The notes below the pieces were generated by a model. It was not told the origin of the DNA. It saw nothing but the letters and a program-made list of their open reading frames with translations, and ran no database searches. Below, one piece after another: positions 27,672-36,481 of a stretch of 64,000 bases of DNA (position 1 is its first letter; each line of letters starts with the position of its first letter). The position numbers were made by a program, and so were the translations under genes. The DNA comes from Vibrio bathopelagicus (GTDB lineage: Bacteria; Pseudomonadota; Gammaproteobacteria; Enterobacterales; Vibrionaceae), in assembly GCF_014879975.1 (NCBI RefSeq), contig NZ_CP062500.1:1364001-1428000 (forward strand), in the 5' to 3' direction.

Positions 27672-29075
27672 ATGGCGCGTTATGAAGAGCTTGCAAAGGA
27701 TATTCGAACTCAGATTGCTAACAACACTTGGCGATCCGGGGAGAAGATCCCTTCTGTGCGCATGAGTTGTCGTAATTACAACGTCAGCAATAGTACTGTC
27801 TTACAAGCCTACCAGTTGCTTGAAAGCGAAGGGTGGATCATAGCTAAGCCTCAGTCTGGCTATTTTGTTGCGCCGCGAGTAGATGGTGTTGATCTTGATT
27901 CAACACCAATGCATCAAAAGAAAGCGATTAATGATCGCCTGTTTGATTTTTTGAAATCGAGCTCTGCAGAAGGTGTCATTCCTTTTGGCTCCGCATTCCC
28001 AGATCCCGATCTTTTCCCGTTACCGACATTAACTCGAAACCTTGCCAGTGCCGGAAGGAAAATGACCGGTGCCAGTGTAATCAATAATCTCCCACCGGGC
28101 AGTGAGTCTCTAAGAAGACAAATTGCACAGCGTTATCTGCAGCAAGGGATCACAGTTAATCACCAAGACATCGTGATTACTTCTGGCGCGATGGAAGCGC
28201 TTAACTTGAGCTTACAAACGGTCACCAAGTCGGGTGACAATGTTGTGATTGAATCCCCAGCTTTTTATGGTGCTTTACAGGCCGTCGAGAGGTTAGGGCT
28301 TAACCCTATTGAAGTCGATGTTTGTCCAGTTAATGGGCTGAATATAGAACAGTTTGAAAGTGCACTAAAAAACCAAAACGTGAAAGCGTGCTGGTTGATG
28401 ACGACCTTTCAAAATCCAACAGGAACGAGCCTATCTGAAGAAACAAAGCGCCGCGTTGTAGAGATTGCTGAACAAAACAAGACCTACATAATTGAAGATG
28501 ACGTGTATGGTGACCTTTATTATGAAGGGCATAAACCCAAGCCATTGAAGGCCTTTGATAAAACCGACTCTGTTTTGCTTTGTGGGTCGTATTCAAAAAG
28601 CTTGTGTCCCGGTTATCGAGTAGGGTGGGTAGTGAACACACGTTTCAATGATGCGATTCAAAAGCTTCAGCTGCTTTCTACCTTATCGAGTAGTGCGCCT
28701 GTACAGCTTGGTGTTGCACATTTTCTCACTCATGAAAGTTACGACAATCACCTTCGTAAACTGCGTAAAAATCTCTTGGTCAGAAAAGAGCGATTTATTA
28801 GCGCGATTAGACAATACTTCCCCCAATCTATCGAGATTGAAGAACCTGCTGGTGGTTATTTCATTTGGGTTCGCTTCTCTGCGAATTTTGACAGCCAACA
28901 ATTCCATCAATTGGCGATTGCACAAGGTATTAGCGTCGCATCGGGCGATCTGTTTAGTGAGCAGGGCAAAGTAAGCAATGCAATTCGATTGAATTTCTCT
29001 TACGAACTGACAGGTGAGAAAGAGCAAGCTCTGATCCTACTTGGCAAGCTCGCGCATAAACTGACTCACTCGTAA
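27672..29075 (+). CDS. MocR-family regulator (GntR HTH fused to aminotransferase)
   Basis: A 467-residue fusion: a GntR-type winged helix (about 1-72, SGEKIPSVRMSCRNYNVSNSTVLQAYQLLE) and a class I aminotransferase domain (about 100-460) with NPTGTSLS and the PLP lysine in GSYSKSLCPGYRVGW. It resembles the YdcR subgroup. MocR proteins use the PLP domain to sense amino compounds and often bind direct repeats. A pair of AACTGTACG repeats overlaps a promoter just downstream of this gene, before the small membrane-protein gene. Target and ligand are unknown. Confidence 0.88.
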   Translation: MARYEELAKDIRTQIANNTWRSGEKIPSVRMSCRNYNVSNSTVLQAYQLLESEGWIIAKPQSGYFVAPRVDGVDLDSTPMHQKKAINDRLFDFLKSSSAEGVIPFGSAFPDPDLFPLPTLTRNLASAGRKMTGASVINNLPPGSESLRRQIAQRYLQQGITVNHQDIVITSGAMEALNLSLQTVTKSGDNVVIESPAFYGALQAVERLGLNPIEVDVCPVNGLNIEQFESALKNQNVKACWLMTTFQNPTGTSLSEETKRRVVEIAEQNKTYIIEDDVYGDLYYEGHKPKPLKAFDKTDSVLLCGSYSKSLCPGYRVGWVVNTRFNDAIQKLQLLSTLSSSAPVQLGVAHFLTHESYDNHLRKLRKNLLVRKERFISAIRQYFPQSIEIEEPAGGYFIWVRFSANFDSQQFHQLAIAQGISVASGDLFSEQGKVSNAIRLNFSYELTGEKEQALILLGKLAHKLTHS

Positions 29076-29183
29076 TAAACGTATTTCTTAGCAGTCTGGT
29101 TTTTTAAGCGTTTTAGTTCAAAGCGAGCAAATGGCTAAGTCGCCACAAAACCTTAAGTCACTCATAAAAAAGGCAATGATTGC

Positions 29184-29224
29184 AACTGTACGGGTTGTTT
29201 GTCGTATAACTGTACGCCTTATAA
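29184..29224 (+). promoter_or_regulatory. Promoter with direct repeats, possible MocR operator
   Basis: A sigma-70-like promoter, TTGTTT (29195-29200), 18-bp spacer, TTATAA (29219-29224). Two AACTGTACG copies flank and enter it: 29184-29192 just upstream of the -35, and 29208-29216 inside the spacer, 24 bp apart. The layout suits a repressor or activator binding direct repeats; assignment to the adjacent MocR protein is inference. Confidence 0.5.
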
Positions 29225-29275
29225 AGCAAAGAGTTGTGCTTCAATAACGGTAGATTAAATATTGGAGATACCGTT

Positions 29276-29482
29276 ATGTTGAAAATGAGTATGGGAAACG
29301 AAGTTAAGCTGATCATCGTTGCTATTGTATGTGCTCTTCTGCTTATTCTCGGTCACGTATTGCTGGCAAAAGCATTCGCTGATATGGCTTGGGCAGAATA
29401 CACCACTGCCGCAATCCCATTCGTTATGATGGCAATCTGCGGTCTCGCGATAAAATACGCTATCGGTCAAGATGTCGATTAG
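29276..29482 (+). CDS. Small inner-membrane protein of unknown function
   Basis: A 68-residue protein with two predicted membrane helices (about 11-32 and 40-60, the latter TTAAIPFVMMAICGLAIKYA). The ATG at 29276 has GGAGA eight bases upstream, which decides the start against an earlier in-frame codon at 29234. It lies behind the promoter with AACTGTACG repeats, so it is the most likely target of the MocR-type regulator next door. Function unknown. Confidence 0.65.
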   Translation: MLKMSMGNEVKLIIVAIVCALLLILGHVLLAKAFADMAWAEYTTAAIPFVMMAICGLAIKYAIGQDVD

Positions 29483-29551
29483 CCTTTGAATCATTAGTTT
29501 CAGCGGGTGGTACGCAGAAATATCAGTTGTCTGATTTTATTCCGAATATAA

Positions 29552-29579
29552 AAAAACCTCCGTATAAACGGAGGTTTTT
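29552..29579. terminator. Terminator between the small membrane gene and asnS
   Basis: AAAAACCTCCGT-ATAA-ACGGAGGTTTTT, symmetric, between convergent genes. Confidence 0.93.
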
Positions 29580-29619
29580 ATTTATCTGTACTGTCTTCTA
29601 CAAAAGAAGAAAGCCGATA

Positions 29620-31020
29620 TTAGAAGTTCGCAGAGCGTGGAGTTCGTGGGAACGGGATAACGTCACGAACGTTGCCCATACCTGTTACGTAAGACACTAG
29701 ACGCTCAAAGCCAAGACCGAAGCCAGCGTGAGGCACTGTGCCGTATTTACGTAGGTCGCGGTACCAGCTCATGTGCTCAGGGTCGATACCCATACCAATC
29801 ATGCGCTCGTCTAGAATATCTAGACGCTCTTCACGTTGTGCACCACCGATGATTTCACCGATGCCTGGTGCAAGTACGTCCATAGCTGCAACTGTTTTGC
29901 CGTCGTCGTTTAAGCGCATGTAGAAAGCTTTGATGTCTTTCGGGTAGTTCTTAACGATAACAGGAGCTTTAAAGTGCTCTTCAGCTAGGTAACGCTCATG
30001 CTCAGAAGACATGTCGATGCCCCACTCAACGTCGAATTCAAATTTCTTACCAGAGTCTAGTAGGATTTGGATTGCGTCAGTGTAGTCAACTTGTGCGAAA
30101 TCAGCGTCTACGAATTGCTCTAGACGGGTGATTGCTTCTTTGTCGATGCGAGAAGCGAAGAACTCAAGGTCATCGCGGCGTTCTTCAAGAACAGCAGCGA
30201 AAACGTACTTAAGCATGTCTTCAGCCAGTTTTGCTACATCGTCAAGATCTGCAAACGCAACTTCAGGCTCAACCATCCAGAACTCAGCTAGGTGGCGGCT
30301 TGTGTTTGAGTTTTCAGCACGGAACGTAGGACCGAACGTGTAAACCTTGCTTAGTGCACAAGCGTAAGCTTCAGCATTCAGTTGGCCAGATACTGTTAGG
30401 AAAGTCTCTTTACCGAAGAAGTCTTCGTTGAAGTCAACTTTGCCTTCGTCAGTGCGAGGTAGGTTTTCCATGTCTAGCGTAGATACGCGGAACATTTCAC
30501 CAGCGCCTTCTGCATCAGATGCAGTGATAAGCGGAGCTGAAGTCCAGAAGAAACCTTGCTCGTGGTAGAAACGGTGAATCGCTTGAGATAGACAGTTACG
30601 TACACGTGCTACTGCGCCGATCACGTTTGTACGTGGGCGTAGGTGAGCAACTTCACGAAGGTACTCGATAGAGTGACGTGTCTTAGCCATTGGGTAAGTG
30701 TCAGCGTCTTCAACCCAGCCTACAACTTTAACGTCAGTTGCTGCTAGTTCGAAGTCTTGACCTTTCGCAGGAGACTCAACAATCTTACCTGTTACTTCAA
30801 CAGAGCAGCCAGTTGTTAGCTTTAATACTTCGTCTTCGTAATTATTAAGATTATTAGGAACCACGGCCTGAATCGGGTCGAAACAAGAGCCGTCATAAAT
30901 GGCAAGGAAAGAGATTCCAGCTTTGGAATCACGACGTGAACGGATCCAGCCGCGAACAGTTACTTCACTGTCTACCGCTAGCTTGCCGCCAAGTACGTCT
31001 GTTACAGGCGCGTAAGTCAT
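29620..31020 (-). CDS. asnS: Asparaginyl-tRNA synthetase
   Basis: A 466-residue class IIb aminoacyl-tRNA synthetase charging tRNA-Asn. An OB-fold anticodon-binding domain (about 1-105, [24 protein letters not shown]) precedes the catalytic domain with motif 2 ([22 protein letters not shown]) and motif 3 ([15 protein letters not shown]). It is the same length as E. coli AsnS. The frame opens at 31038, but the ATG at 31020 ([12 protein letters not shown]) fits the family, and GGAG lies about a dozen bases upstream of it. Confidence 0.96.
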   Translation of the reverse strand: MTYAPVTDVLGGKLAVDSEVTVRGWIRSRRDSKAGISFLAIYDGSCFDPIQAVVPNNLNNYEDEVLKLTTGCSVEVTGKIVESPAKGQDFELAATDVKVVGWVEDADTYPMAKTRHSIEYLREVAHLRPRTNVIGAVARVRNCLSQAIHRFYHEQGFFWTSAPLITASDAEGAGEMFRVSTLDMENLPRTDEGKVDFNEDFFGKETFLTVSGQLNAEAYACALSKVYTFGPTFRAENSNTSRHLAEFWMVEPEVAFADLDDVAKLAEDMLKYVFAAVLEERRDDLEFFASRIDKEAITRLEQFVDADFAQVDYTDAIQILLDSGKKFEFDVEWGIDMSSEHERYLAEEHFKAPVIVKNYPKDIKAFYMRLNDDGKTVAAMDVLAPGIGEIIGGAQREERLDILDERMIGMGIDPEHMSWYRDLRKYGTVPHAGFGLGFERLVSYVTGMGNVRDVIPFPRTPRSANF

Positions 31021-31300
31021 GTTGATTTCATTCTCCATTGAGGGACAAATTCAACTCAAAGTCTCTAGCATTGCAGCAAATAAACCGTTATTTGAACAAT
31101 AATTAGCCGAAACATTGAGTTGTATAAACTTTTTAAATCGATTGAACATATTACCTGTCATACAGACAGCTTCAACCTTTATTCTTGCTCGGCGAAAGAA
31201 ATATTTTGTCTATCGAGGATAAAAACCAATAAGGGCTGATTTTTTACTCTATTTTCTACATTTCAGAGAAGAGTTGCCCCTTTGCTCTCTCAGTTGAAGA

Positions 31301-32926
31301 CTAATTCTTACGGTTTTCAGAGTTGGAGAGCGTGAACTGATTAATCAGCGACTCGAGATGATCAGACAGCTCTTCTAAATCATGACTGATCCCGCGCGTT
31401 TCTCCGGCTGATTGCGAAGTATTATTGGCATGAGAAGTAATGGTTTCGACTTTGTGTTGAACATCTTTGGTTGCGATCGTGGTGGACTGTGTTTGCTGTT
31501 GGATATTTTGAGCATGTGCCAGCACTTGCTTCATCTCTTCGACCACTCCGTTCATGTCGTGAGATAGAGCATCAACATCCGTTGAACTTTGGTGAGCTTG
31601 CGCACAAACACGGTCGGCAGAGGTTAGAGACTCCTCACTGCCTTGTTGGAATTGGTGAATAATCGATTCAATGTTGCCGGTGGCTTCAGCCGTTCGTGAA
31701 GCGAGGTGACGAACTTCATCGGCAACGACAGCAAAACCTCGACCTTGTTCTCCTGCTCGAGCGGCTTCAATGGCGGCATTTAAAGCAAGAAGGTTGGTTT
31801 GATCGGCGATGCCTCGAATCACACTTAAGATAGAAGACACTTCGCCCGTTTGTTCATTGAGCGTGAGTACCTTGTGTTTTACTTCTTCAATACTGCTAAC
31901 CAAATTTTTGATTTCGCTGCTCGCACCGTGTGCTTGATTGGCACTTTTACACGCGACATCAGCAGTATGATTGATCAACTCGGATGCTGTTAACGTTGCT
32001 TGCTCTACATTCACTTGTTGCGCTTGTATCCCTTTCACATTGTGTTGTACTTCAGCGGTTTCGCTTTGTTGATCGCTGGCGGCTTTTTCAGTGATTTGAG
32101 CAACGCTGGTTAATTGATTGGCAGAAGCATTGAGCTTATGTGAGGTGTCTTGAACCTTGACTAAGCTGTCTGAGACCGTCCCCATGAAGGAGTTAATCGA
32201 GCTCGCTAAGGTGCCAATTTCATCGTTACTTTTCTCAGGTAATCGAGTGGTTAGGTTTTTATTCTCGCTGACTTGTGTCATGAAGTTTGAAGTCTGTTGA
32301 AGAGGGTGAACAATAATTTTACGAATTAAGCCCATCGTCAGTACAAAACCAACGAATGAAATCACTGCCATGATACCAATAGCCGCCATGGTTTGAGTGT
32401 CAATCAAGGAATTGACATGGTTTAGATTGTATTCAAGACGTATTGCTCCCAGTACTTCACCTTCAGGTGCCATATGACAAGCGACACAATTGGTTCCACG
32501 GTAGTTTTCACTCGACTTCATCGGTAGGGCGATAACCAAGCCTTTACCCCATTCGGCAGAGAAAGGTTCAATAATGGTTTCACCCGCTAGTGCTCGTTTA
32601 TCAATATCGTCAACCGGTGTTTGGTTGTCATTACCTGGTCCATATAACTTGCTGACAGCATCGGCACGTAGCACTCGCACGTTTTCAATCCCTTCTTGAG
32701 CTAGTGCTTTCTGACGAAGGGTCTCTTTCTGTGCCATGGTGCCAGTCAGCATCATCATATTGAGGCTATCGAAGTAGTTACTGGCTTTGTCGTGAAGTTG
32801 TTCACTCAATACTGAGTTAACCAGTTGTTTTTGCTGTGTGTATTGAAAATACGTCGATATGACGAGCAGAAACGTGAACACGATGGCGAGAGCCACTAGG
32901 ATTTTAAAAGTGATTGTTGAGCGCAT
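31301..32926 (-). CDS. Methyl-accepting chemotaxis protein with periplasmic CxxCH heme motif
   Basis: A 541-residue chemoreceptor: membrane helix (about 7-27), periplasmic sensor (about 28-185), second membrane helix (about 187-208), HAMP (about 210-262), and a signalling domain with the conserved hairpin tip ([20 protein letters not shown]). The sensor contains Cys147-Val-Ala-Cys150-His151 (nt 32474-32488), a c-type heme attachment motif in a DUF3365/Tll0287-like region, so it may sense redox state, oxygen or a heme ligand. The frame runs back to 33085; I use the ATG at 32926 ([17 protein letters not shown]), the natural start before the first helix, though its ribosome-binding site is weak. 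Confidence 0.88.
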   Translation of the reverse strand: MRSTITFKILVALAIVFTFLLVISTYFQYTQQKQLVNSVLSEQLHDKASNYFDSLNMMMLTGTMAQKETLRQKALAQEGIENVRVLRADAVSKLYGPGNDNQTPVDDIDKRALAGETIIEPFSAEWGKGLVIALPMKSSENYRGTNCVACHMAPEGEVLGAIRLEYNLNHVNSLIDTQTMAAIGIMAVISFVGFVLTMGLIRKIIVHPLQQTSNFMTQVSENKNLTTRLPEKSNDEIGTLASSINSFMGTVSDSLVKVQDTSHKLNASANQLTSVAQITEKAASDQQSETAEVQHNVKGIQAQQVNVEQATLTASELINHTADVACKSANQAHGASSEIKNLVSSIEEVKHKVLTLNEQTGEVSSILSVIRGIADQTNLLALNAAIEAARAGEQGRGFAVVADEVRHLASRTAEATGNIESIIHQFQQGSEESLTSADRVCAQAHQSSTDVDALSHDMNGVVEEMKQVLAHAQNIQQQTQSTTIATKDVQHKVETITSHANNTSQSAGETRGISHDLEELSDHLESLINQFTLSNSENRKN

Positions 32927-33085
32927 AAGGTTGTTTTTATTAATTATAATGACGCGCATACTGTACGTGTAAGAATCCCTACTACCTATGGGGTATAGTG
33001 AATTGTGTGACCACACTCCGGTTGTGGTTATGTTTCTGTGATGTAGCGAGTTTGTGTTGTAATTGATTCCGCATTTGAGGTTCAA

Positions 33086-33446
33086 ATGTGCTCGTGTCTA
33101 CTTCTGTTATATTGCTAAGAGGAAAATGCAGAATTTTTGAGCAAGAGCGCCTTTTTTGTGCCTGATTTATGATTTTGGTTATGCTGCGTACAAGCGTTGT
33201 TGTTAATGGGGTAGGTATATTTATGGCTCCGATTTTTATCAGTAATGATTATTGTTTTATGTAGCTTGGTGGTTGATTTATAATCAAATGGCTGTTTTGT
33301 TCAATTTAATAGCAGAAATTGTGGTTATAGCGTTGTGTTTCGAGGCTCATTCGATAAGATAAAAAGACCTCTATGATAGAGGTAGGGCAGCAACGGATAC
33401 GCTGCTTCAAATACTATGGAATGTGACTCAATTATTGGACACATAC
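33086..33446. other. Divergent regulatory region, chemoreceptor / leader-permease
   Basis: No gene is seen here apart from the discounted N-terminal extension of the chemoreceptor frame. It holds a palindrome TTGAT-TTATA-ATCAA (33273-33287), which could be an operator, and two adjacent hairpins on the + strand, ACCTCTA-TGA-TAGAGGT (33367-33383) and GCAGC-AACGGATAC-GCTGC (33387-33405), just upstream of the leader-like ORF. I matched the hairpins to no riboswitch I know. No TyrR box (TGTAAA-N6-TTTACA) was found. Confidence 0.5.
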
Positions 33447-33644
33447 ATGAAATTCAAGATTACATCGCCGATTATTGAACCTACGGAAGGTTCACCACAT
33501 CAGTTAACGCTGACTCACGCTTCTCGTTTTACCTCTTTTAAGACAAGCTCCCCTTTGAACGCCCTGTTCGACAACGTCTCTGCACGCTTCTTTACTGCTT
33601 ATCGCTCCTATTGTTATTCGTTTTATAACTTTATTTCTATCTGA
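33447..33644 (+). CDS. Candidate leader peptide before the aromatic permease
   Basis: A 65-codon ORF ending 69 bp before the permease gene. Its last 19 residues, RFFTAYRSYCYSFYNFISI, hold four Tyr and four Phe, out of line with the rest of the peptide and of a kind seen in attenuator or arrest leaders. The stop is followed by C-rich, G-poor DNA without an intrinsic terminator, as expected for Rho-dependent control of the TnaC type. The ATG has a modest GGA nine bases upstream; a GTG at 33423 is an alternative. It has no resemblance to known proteins. Whether it is translated is inference. Confidence 0.45.
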   Translation: MKFKITSPIIEPTEGSPHQLTLTHASRFTSFKTSSPLNALFDNVSARFFTAYRSYCYSFYNFISI

Positions 33645-33713
33645 ACTCCTTTGTCATCCGCTTGATGTACGAAGACTCACACCTATAAAAACTAAACAAA
33701 TAAGTTAAAAATA

Positions 33714-34868
33714 ATGAATATTAAAATGATGGGTAGCTCCCTAATTATCGCTGGTACCGCTCTCGGTGCTGGTATGCTTGCGATCCCAATGGTATTAGCT
33801 CAATTCGGATTGCTTTACGGTACACTGCTGATGGTTCTGATCTGTTTCGGTACCACTTACGCAGCACTATTACTTCTAGAAGCGACCATCAAAGCCGGTG
33901 GCGGTCTAGGGTTGAACTCTATTGCTCGAAAAACTCTGGGCAAACAAGGGCAGTTGATTACTAACGGCCTACTTTATGCGTTATTGATTTGCCTATTAAT
34001 GGCTTACATTCTGGGCGCGGGTGATTTGCTGAGCAAGTTACTGTCTAACTTTGGTGTTGAGATCACCGCTACCACGAGCCAAATTGTGTTTACCTTACTT
34101 GCTGGTGCTGTGGTCGCAAGTGGTACTGGTGTGATTGATAAGCTCAACCGAGCGCTGTTCTTTGTGATGCTAGTCAGCTTGTTTGTCACTATGGCCTTCT
34201 TAGCGCCAAATATGACTCAAGATAACCTGTTGCAGGTGACCAGCCATGATCACGTTGATCTAATCAAGACCAGTGCAATCCTGTTTACCAGTTTTGGCTT
34301 TATGGTTGTGATTCCAACCTTGGTTTCTTACAACCACGAAGCGACAGACAAACAGCTGCGTAATATGGTGATTGTTGGTTCTCTGATCCCACTAGTGTGC
34401 TACCTGTGTTGGTTGTTTGCGGTAGTCGGTAACCTGAGTGAGGAGCAATTCAGAAGTTTCAAAAATGTCTCTGATTTGATGGCGGCGTTTGAGGCACAGT
34501 CTCCTTGGGTAGGTAATGTTCTTTCTACCTTCACTGGCTTGGCTTTGTTGACTTCTTTCTTTGGTGTGGCGATGGCGCTGTTCAACCAGAATAGAGACAT
34601 GTTCAACCAAAACACTGCGGTTACTTACTGCATTAGCTTCATCTTGCCGCTGGCGGGTTCACTGCTTGCTGCAGACAAGTTCTTACAAGTGTTGAACTAT
34701 GCAGGCATCATCTTAGTGTTCTTGGCTGTGTTTGTTCCTCTGGTTATGGTTCATAAGCAACGCTTTATGAAAGTAGCGGAAGACAGATACAGCGCTGAAG
34801 GTGGCCGACCAATGATGCTTTTCTCACTGTTATTTGGTTGCTTCTTGCTTATCTCACAAGTGATTTAA
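33714..34868 (+). CDS. tyrP: Aromatic amino acid permease (TyrP/Mtr/TnaB family)
   Basis: A 384-residue inner-membrane transporter of the hydroxy/aromatic amino acid permease family, with about 11 membrane helices. It starts GSSLIIAGTALGAGMLAIP, the family signature, and has FTSFGFMVVIPTLVSY and ALLTSFFGVAMALF as in TyrP of E. coli. It imports tyrosine most probably, tryptophan possibly; the sequence does not decide. The start has almost no ribosome-binding site (AT-rich ATAAGTTAAAAATA before ATG). The Tyr/Phe-rich leader-like ORF upstream suggests control by aromatic amino acid supply. Confidence 0.85.
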   Translation: MNIKMMGSSLIIAGTALGAGMLAIPMVLAQFGLLYGTLLMVLICFGTTYAALLLLEATIKAGGGLGLNSIARKTLGKQGQLITNGLLYALLICLLMAYILGAGDLLSKLLSNFGVEITATTSQIVFTLLAGAVVASGTGVIDKLNRALFFVMLVSLFVTMAFLAPNMTQDNLLQVTSHDHVDLIKTSAILFTSFGFMVVIPTLVSYNHEATDKQLRNMVIVGSLIPLVCYLCWLFAVVGNLSEEQFRSFKNVSDLMAAFEAQSPWVGNVLSTFTGLALLTSFFGVAMALFNQNRDMFNQNTAVTYCISFILPLAGSLLAADKFLQVLNYAGIILVFLAVFVPLVMVHKQRFMKVAEDRYSAEGGRPMMLFSLLFGCFLLISQVI

Positions 34869-34932
34869 CAAACCAATTTGGTCGGTTGAATAAATCAGTC
34901 ACCAAGCTTGAGCTCCAAAAGCTTTAGATACA

Positions 34933-34962
34933 AAAAAAGGAACGCATTGGCGTTCCTTTTTA
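34933..34962. terminator. Terminator between permease and sdaA
   Basis: AAAAGGAACGC-ATTG-GCGTTCCTTTT with flanking A and T runs, between convergent genes. Confidence 0.92.
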
Positions 34963-34999
34963 TTATCTGCTCATTAAAAGCAGATCGATTCAAAGACTA

Positions 35000-36361
35000 T
35001 TAACAAACAACCTTAACAGCCAAACCACCTTGAGAAGTCTCACGGTATTTAGCGTTCATGTCTTTACCTGTTTCTAGCATTGTTTCGATAACTTTATCTA
35101 GAGAAACAGTAGGAGCAGAAGAGCGACGAAGTGCCATACGAGTCGAGTTGATTGCTTTCACTGCAGCAATACCGTTACGCTCGATACATGGTACTTGTAC
35201 TTGGCCAGCAACTGGGTCACACGTTAGACCTAGGTTATGCTCCATGCCGATTTCTGCAGCCATACATACTTGCTCAGGGCTACCACCCATAAGCTCAGCA
35301 AGACCAGCAGCAGCCATTGAACATGCCACGCCAACTTCACCCTGACAACCAACTTCAGCACCAGAGATAGAAGCGTTACGCTTGTAAAGGCCACCGATCG
35401 CGCCAGAAGCTGCGAAGTAACGGATATAGTCTTTCTCTGTTACTGTTTGGATGAACTTATCGTAGTAAGCCAATACCGCAGGGATGATGCCACACGCGCC
35501 GTTTGTTGGTGCCGTTACTACACGACCGCCAGCTGCGTTTTCTTCGTTTACTGCGAAAGCAAACATGTTCACCCAGTCAACAACCGTCATTGGGTCATTA
35601 GTTGTTTTTTCTGAAGTGATCAGTTGTTGGCGAAGTGCCGCTGCACGACGAGGTACGCGCAGTGGACCCGGTAGGATACCTTCAGTATTCATACCGCGAT
35701 CCATACACTCACGCATCGTTCTCCAGATGTTGGCGAAGTAAGTACGAGACTCTTCGTCTGAGTGGAACGCTGCTTGGTTTTTCATAACCAGTGTACTGAT
35801 AGAAAGACCGCTTTCTTTACACTGATTAACCAGCTCTTCAGCTGTTGTGAATTCGTAAGGTGCTTTAATTGGGTTTTCTTCTTCTTTGCCGAAGCTCTCT
35901 TCGTCAACGATGAAACCGCCACCAATTGAGTAGTACGTTTTTGAGTAAGCGACTTCGTCATCAACCCAAGCATGAATGCTCATGCCATTTTCATGTAATG
36001 AAAGGTTCGAAGTATGGAAGTTCATTCCGCCATCTTTAGGGAACGAAACAGTATGACAGTGCATACCAACAGGTAGACGTTCAGTTTCTTCTACTCGAGC
36101 AATAAAGCCCGCGATAGAGTCGATATCTACTTTCTCAGGAGTATTGCCAGCAAGACCCATGATGATAGCGATATCAGTGTGGTGACCTTTCCCTGTCAGT
36201 GATAGTGATCCATATACGTCCACGGTGATTTTAGTGATGTCGCGCAATTTTCCCATTGAACGTAGGTCATCAATAAATTCTTTACCCGCTTTCATTGGTC
36301 CAACTGTGTGTGAGCTCGATGGACCAACACCGATTTTATAGATATCAAATACACTAATCAT
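35000..36361 (-). CDS. sdaA: L-serine ammonia-lyase (iron-sulfur)
   Basis: A 453-residue one-polypeptide L-serine dehydratase turning serine into pyruvate and ammonia. The N-terminal beta domain begins SVFDIYKIGVGPSSSHTVGPM; the alpha domain has TAPTNGACGIIPAVLAYY and CDPVAGQVQVPCIERNGI, including Cys residues that should hold the oxygen-labile [4Fe-4S] cluster. The start ATG at 36361 has GAGG eight bases upstream; an earlier frame start at 36391 lies in a terminator stem. It follows sdaC on the minus strand, with a hairpin in the 120-bp gap that should limit read-through. Confidence 0.95.
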   Translation of the reverse strand: MISVFDIYKIGVGPSSSHTVGPMKAGKEFIDDLRSMGKLRDITKITVDVYGSLSLTGKGHHTDIAIIMGLAGNTPEKVDIDSIAGFIARVEETERLPVGMHCHTVSFPKDGGMNFHTSNLSLHENGMSIHAWVDDEVAYSKTYYSIGGGFIVDEESFGKEEENPIKAPYEFTTAEELVNQCKESGLSISTLVMKNQAAFHSDEESRTYFANIWRTMRECMDRGMNTEGILPGPLRVPRRAAALRQQLITSEKTTNDPMTVVDWVNMFAFAVNEENAAGGRVVTAPTNGACGIIPAVLAYYDKFIQTVTEKDYIRYFAASGAIGGLYKRNASISGAEVGCQGEVGVACSMAAAGLAELMGGSPEQVCMAAEIGMEHNLGLTCDPVAGQVQVPCIERNGIAAVKAINSTRMALRRSSAPTVSLDKVIETMLETGKDMNAKYRETSQGGLAVKVVC

Positions 36362-36371
36362 AGCGATTACC

Positions 36372-36408
36372 TCAAAAAGAGAGCCTCCCAAGGGGAGTAG
36401 GGAGGCTC
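36372..36408 (-). terminator. Attenuator-like terminator between sdaC and sdaA
   Basis: On the minus strand GAGCCTCCC, a ten-base loop, GGGAGGCTC, then TCTTTTT, directly followed by the GAGG ribosome-binding site of sdaA. The U run ends where the site begins, so the hairpin could both cut transcript levels and affect sdaA translation. Confidence 0.82.
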
Positions 36409-36481
36409 ATTTATTATCATTATATTTTGTGTTTAATCTCGCGATATAAGATGAAGCTCATCTTATAAAAAGTGCTTTAGA

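Noticed and set aside
29389..29700. + strand frame across the asnS terminator
   Set aside because: It runs through a strong terminator and antisense into asnS; a shadow frame.
32927..33085. N-terminal extension of the chemoreceptor
   Set aside because: The added residues do not look like a receptor start; the ATG at 32926 lies directly before the first membrane helix.
33086..33446. Lysine or other known riboswitch suggested by the GATAGAGG stretch near 33375
   Set aside because: The GATAGAGG lies in a simple hairpin and the other conserved lysine-riboswitch blocks are missing.
33086..33713. TyrR box controlling the permease
   Set aside because: No TGTAAA-N6-TTTACA-like sequence in the upstream region; the TTGAT/ATCAA palindrome does not fit.
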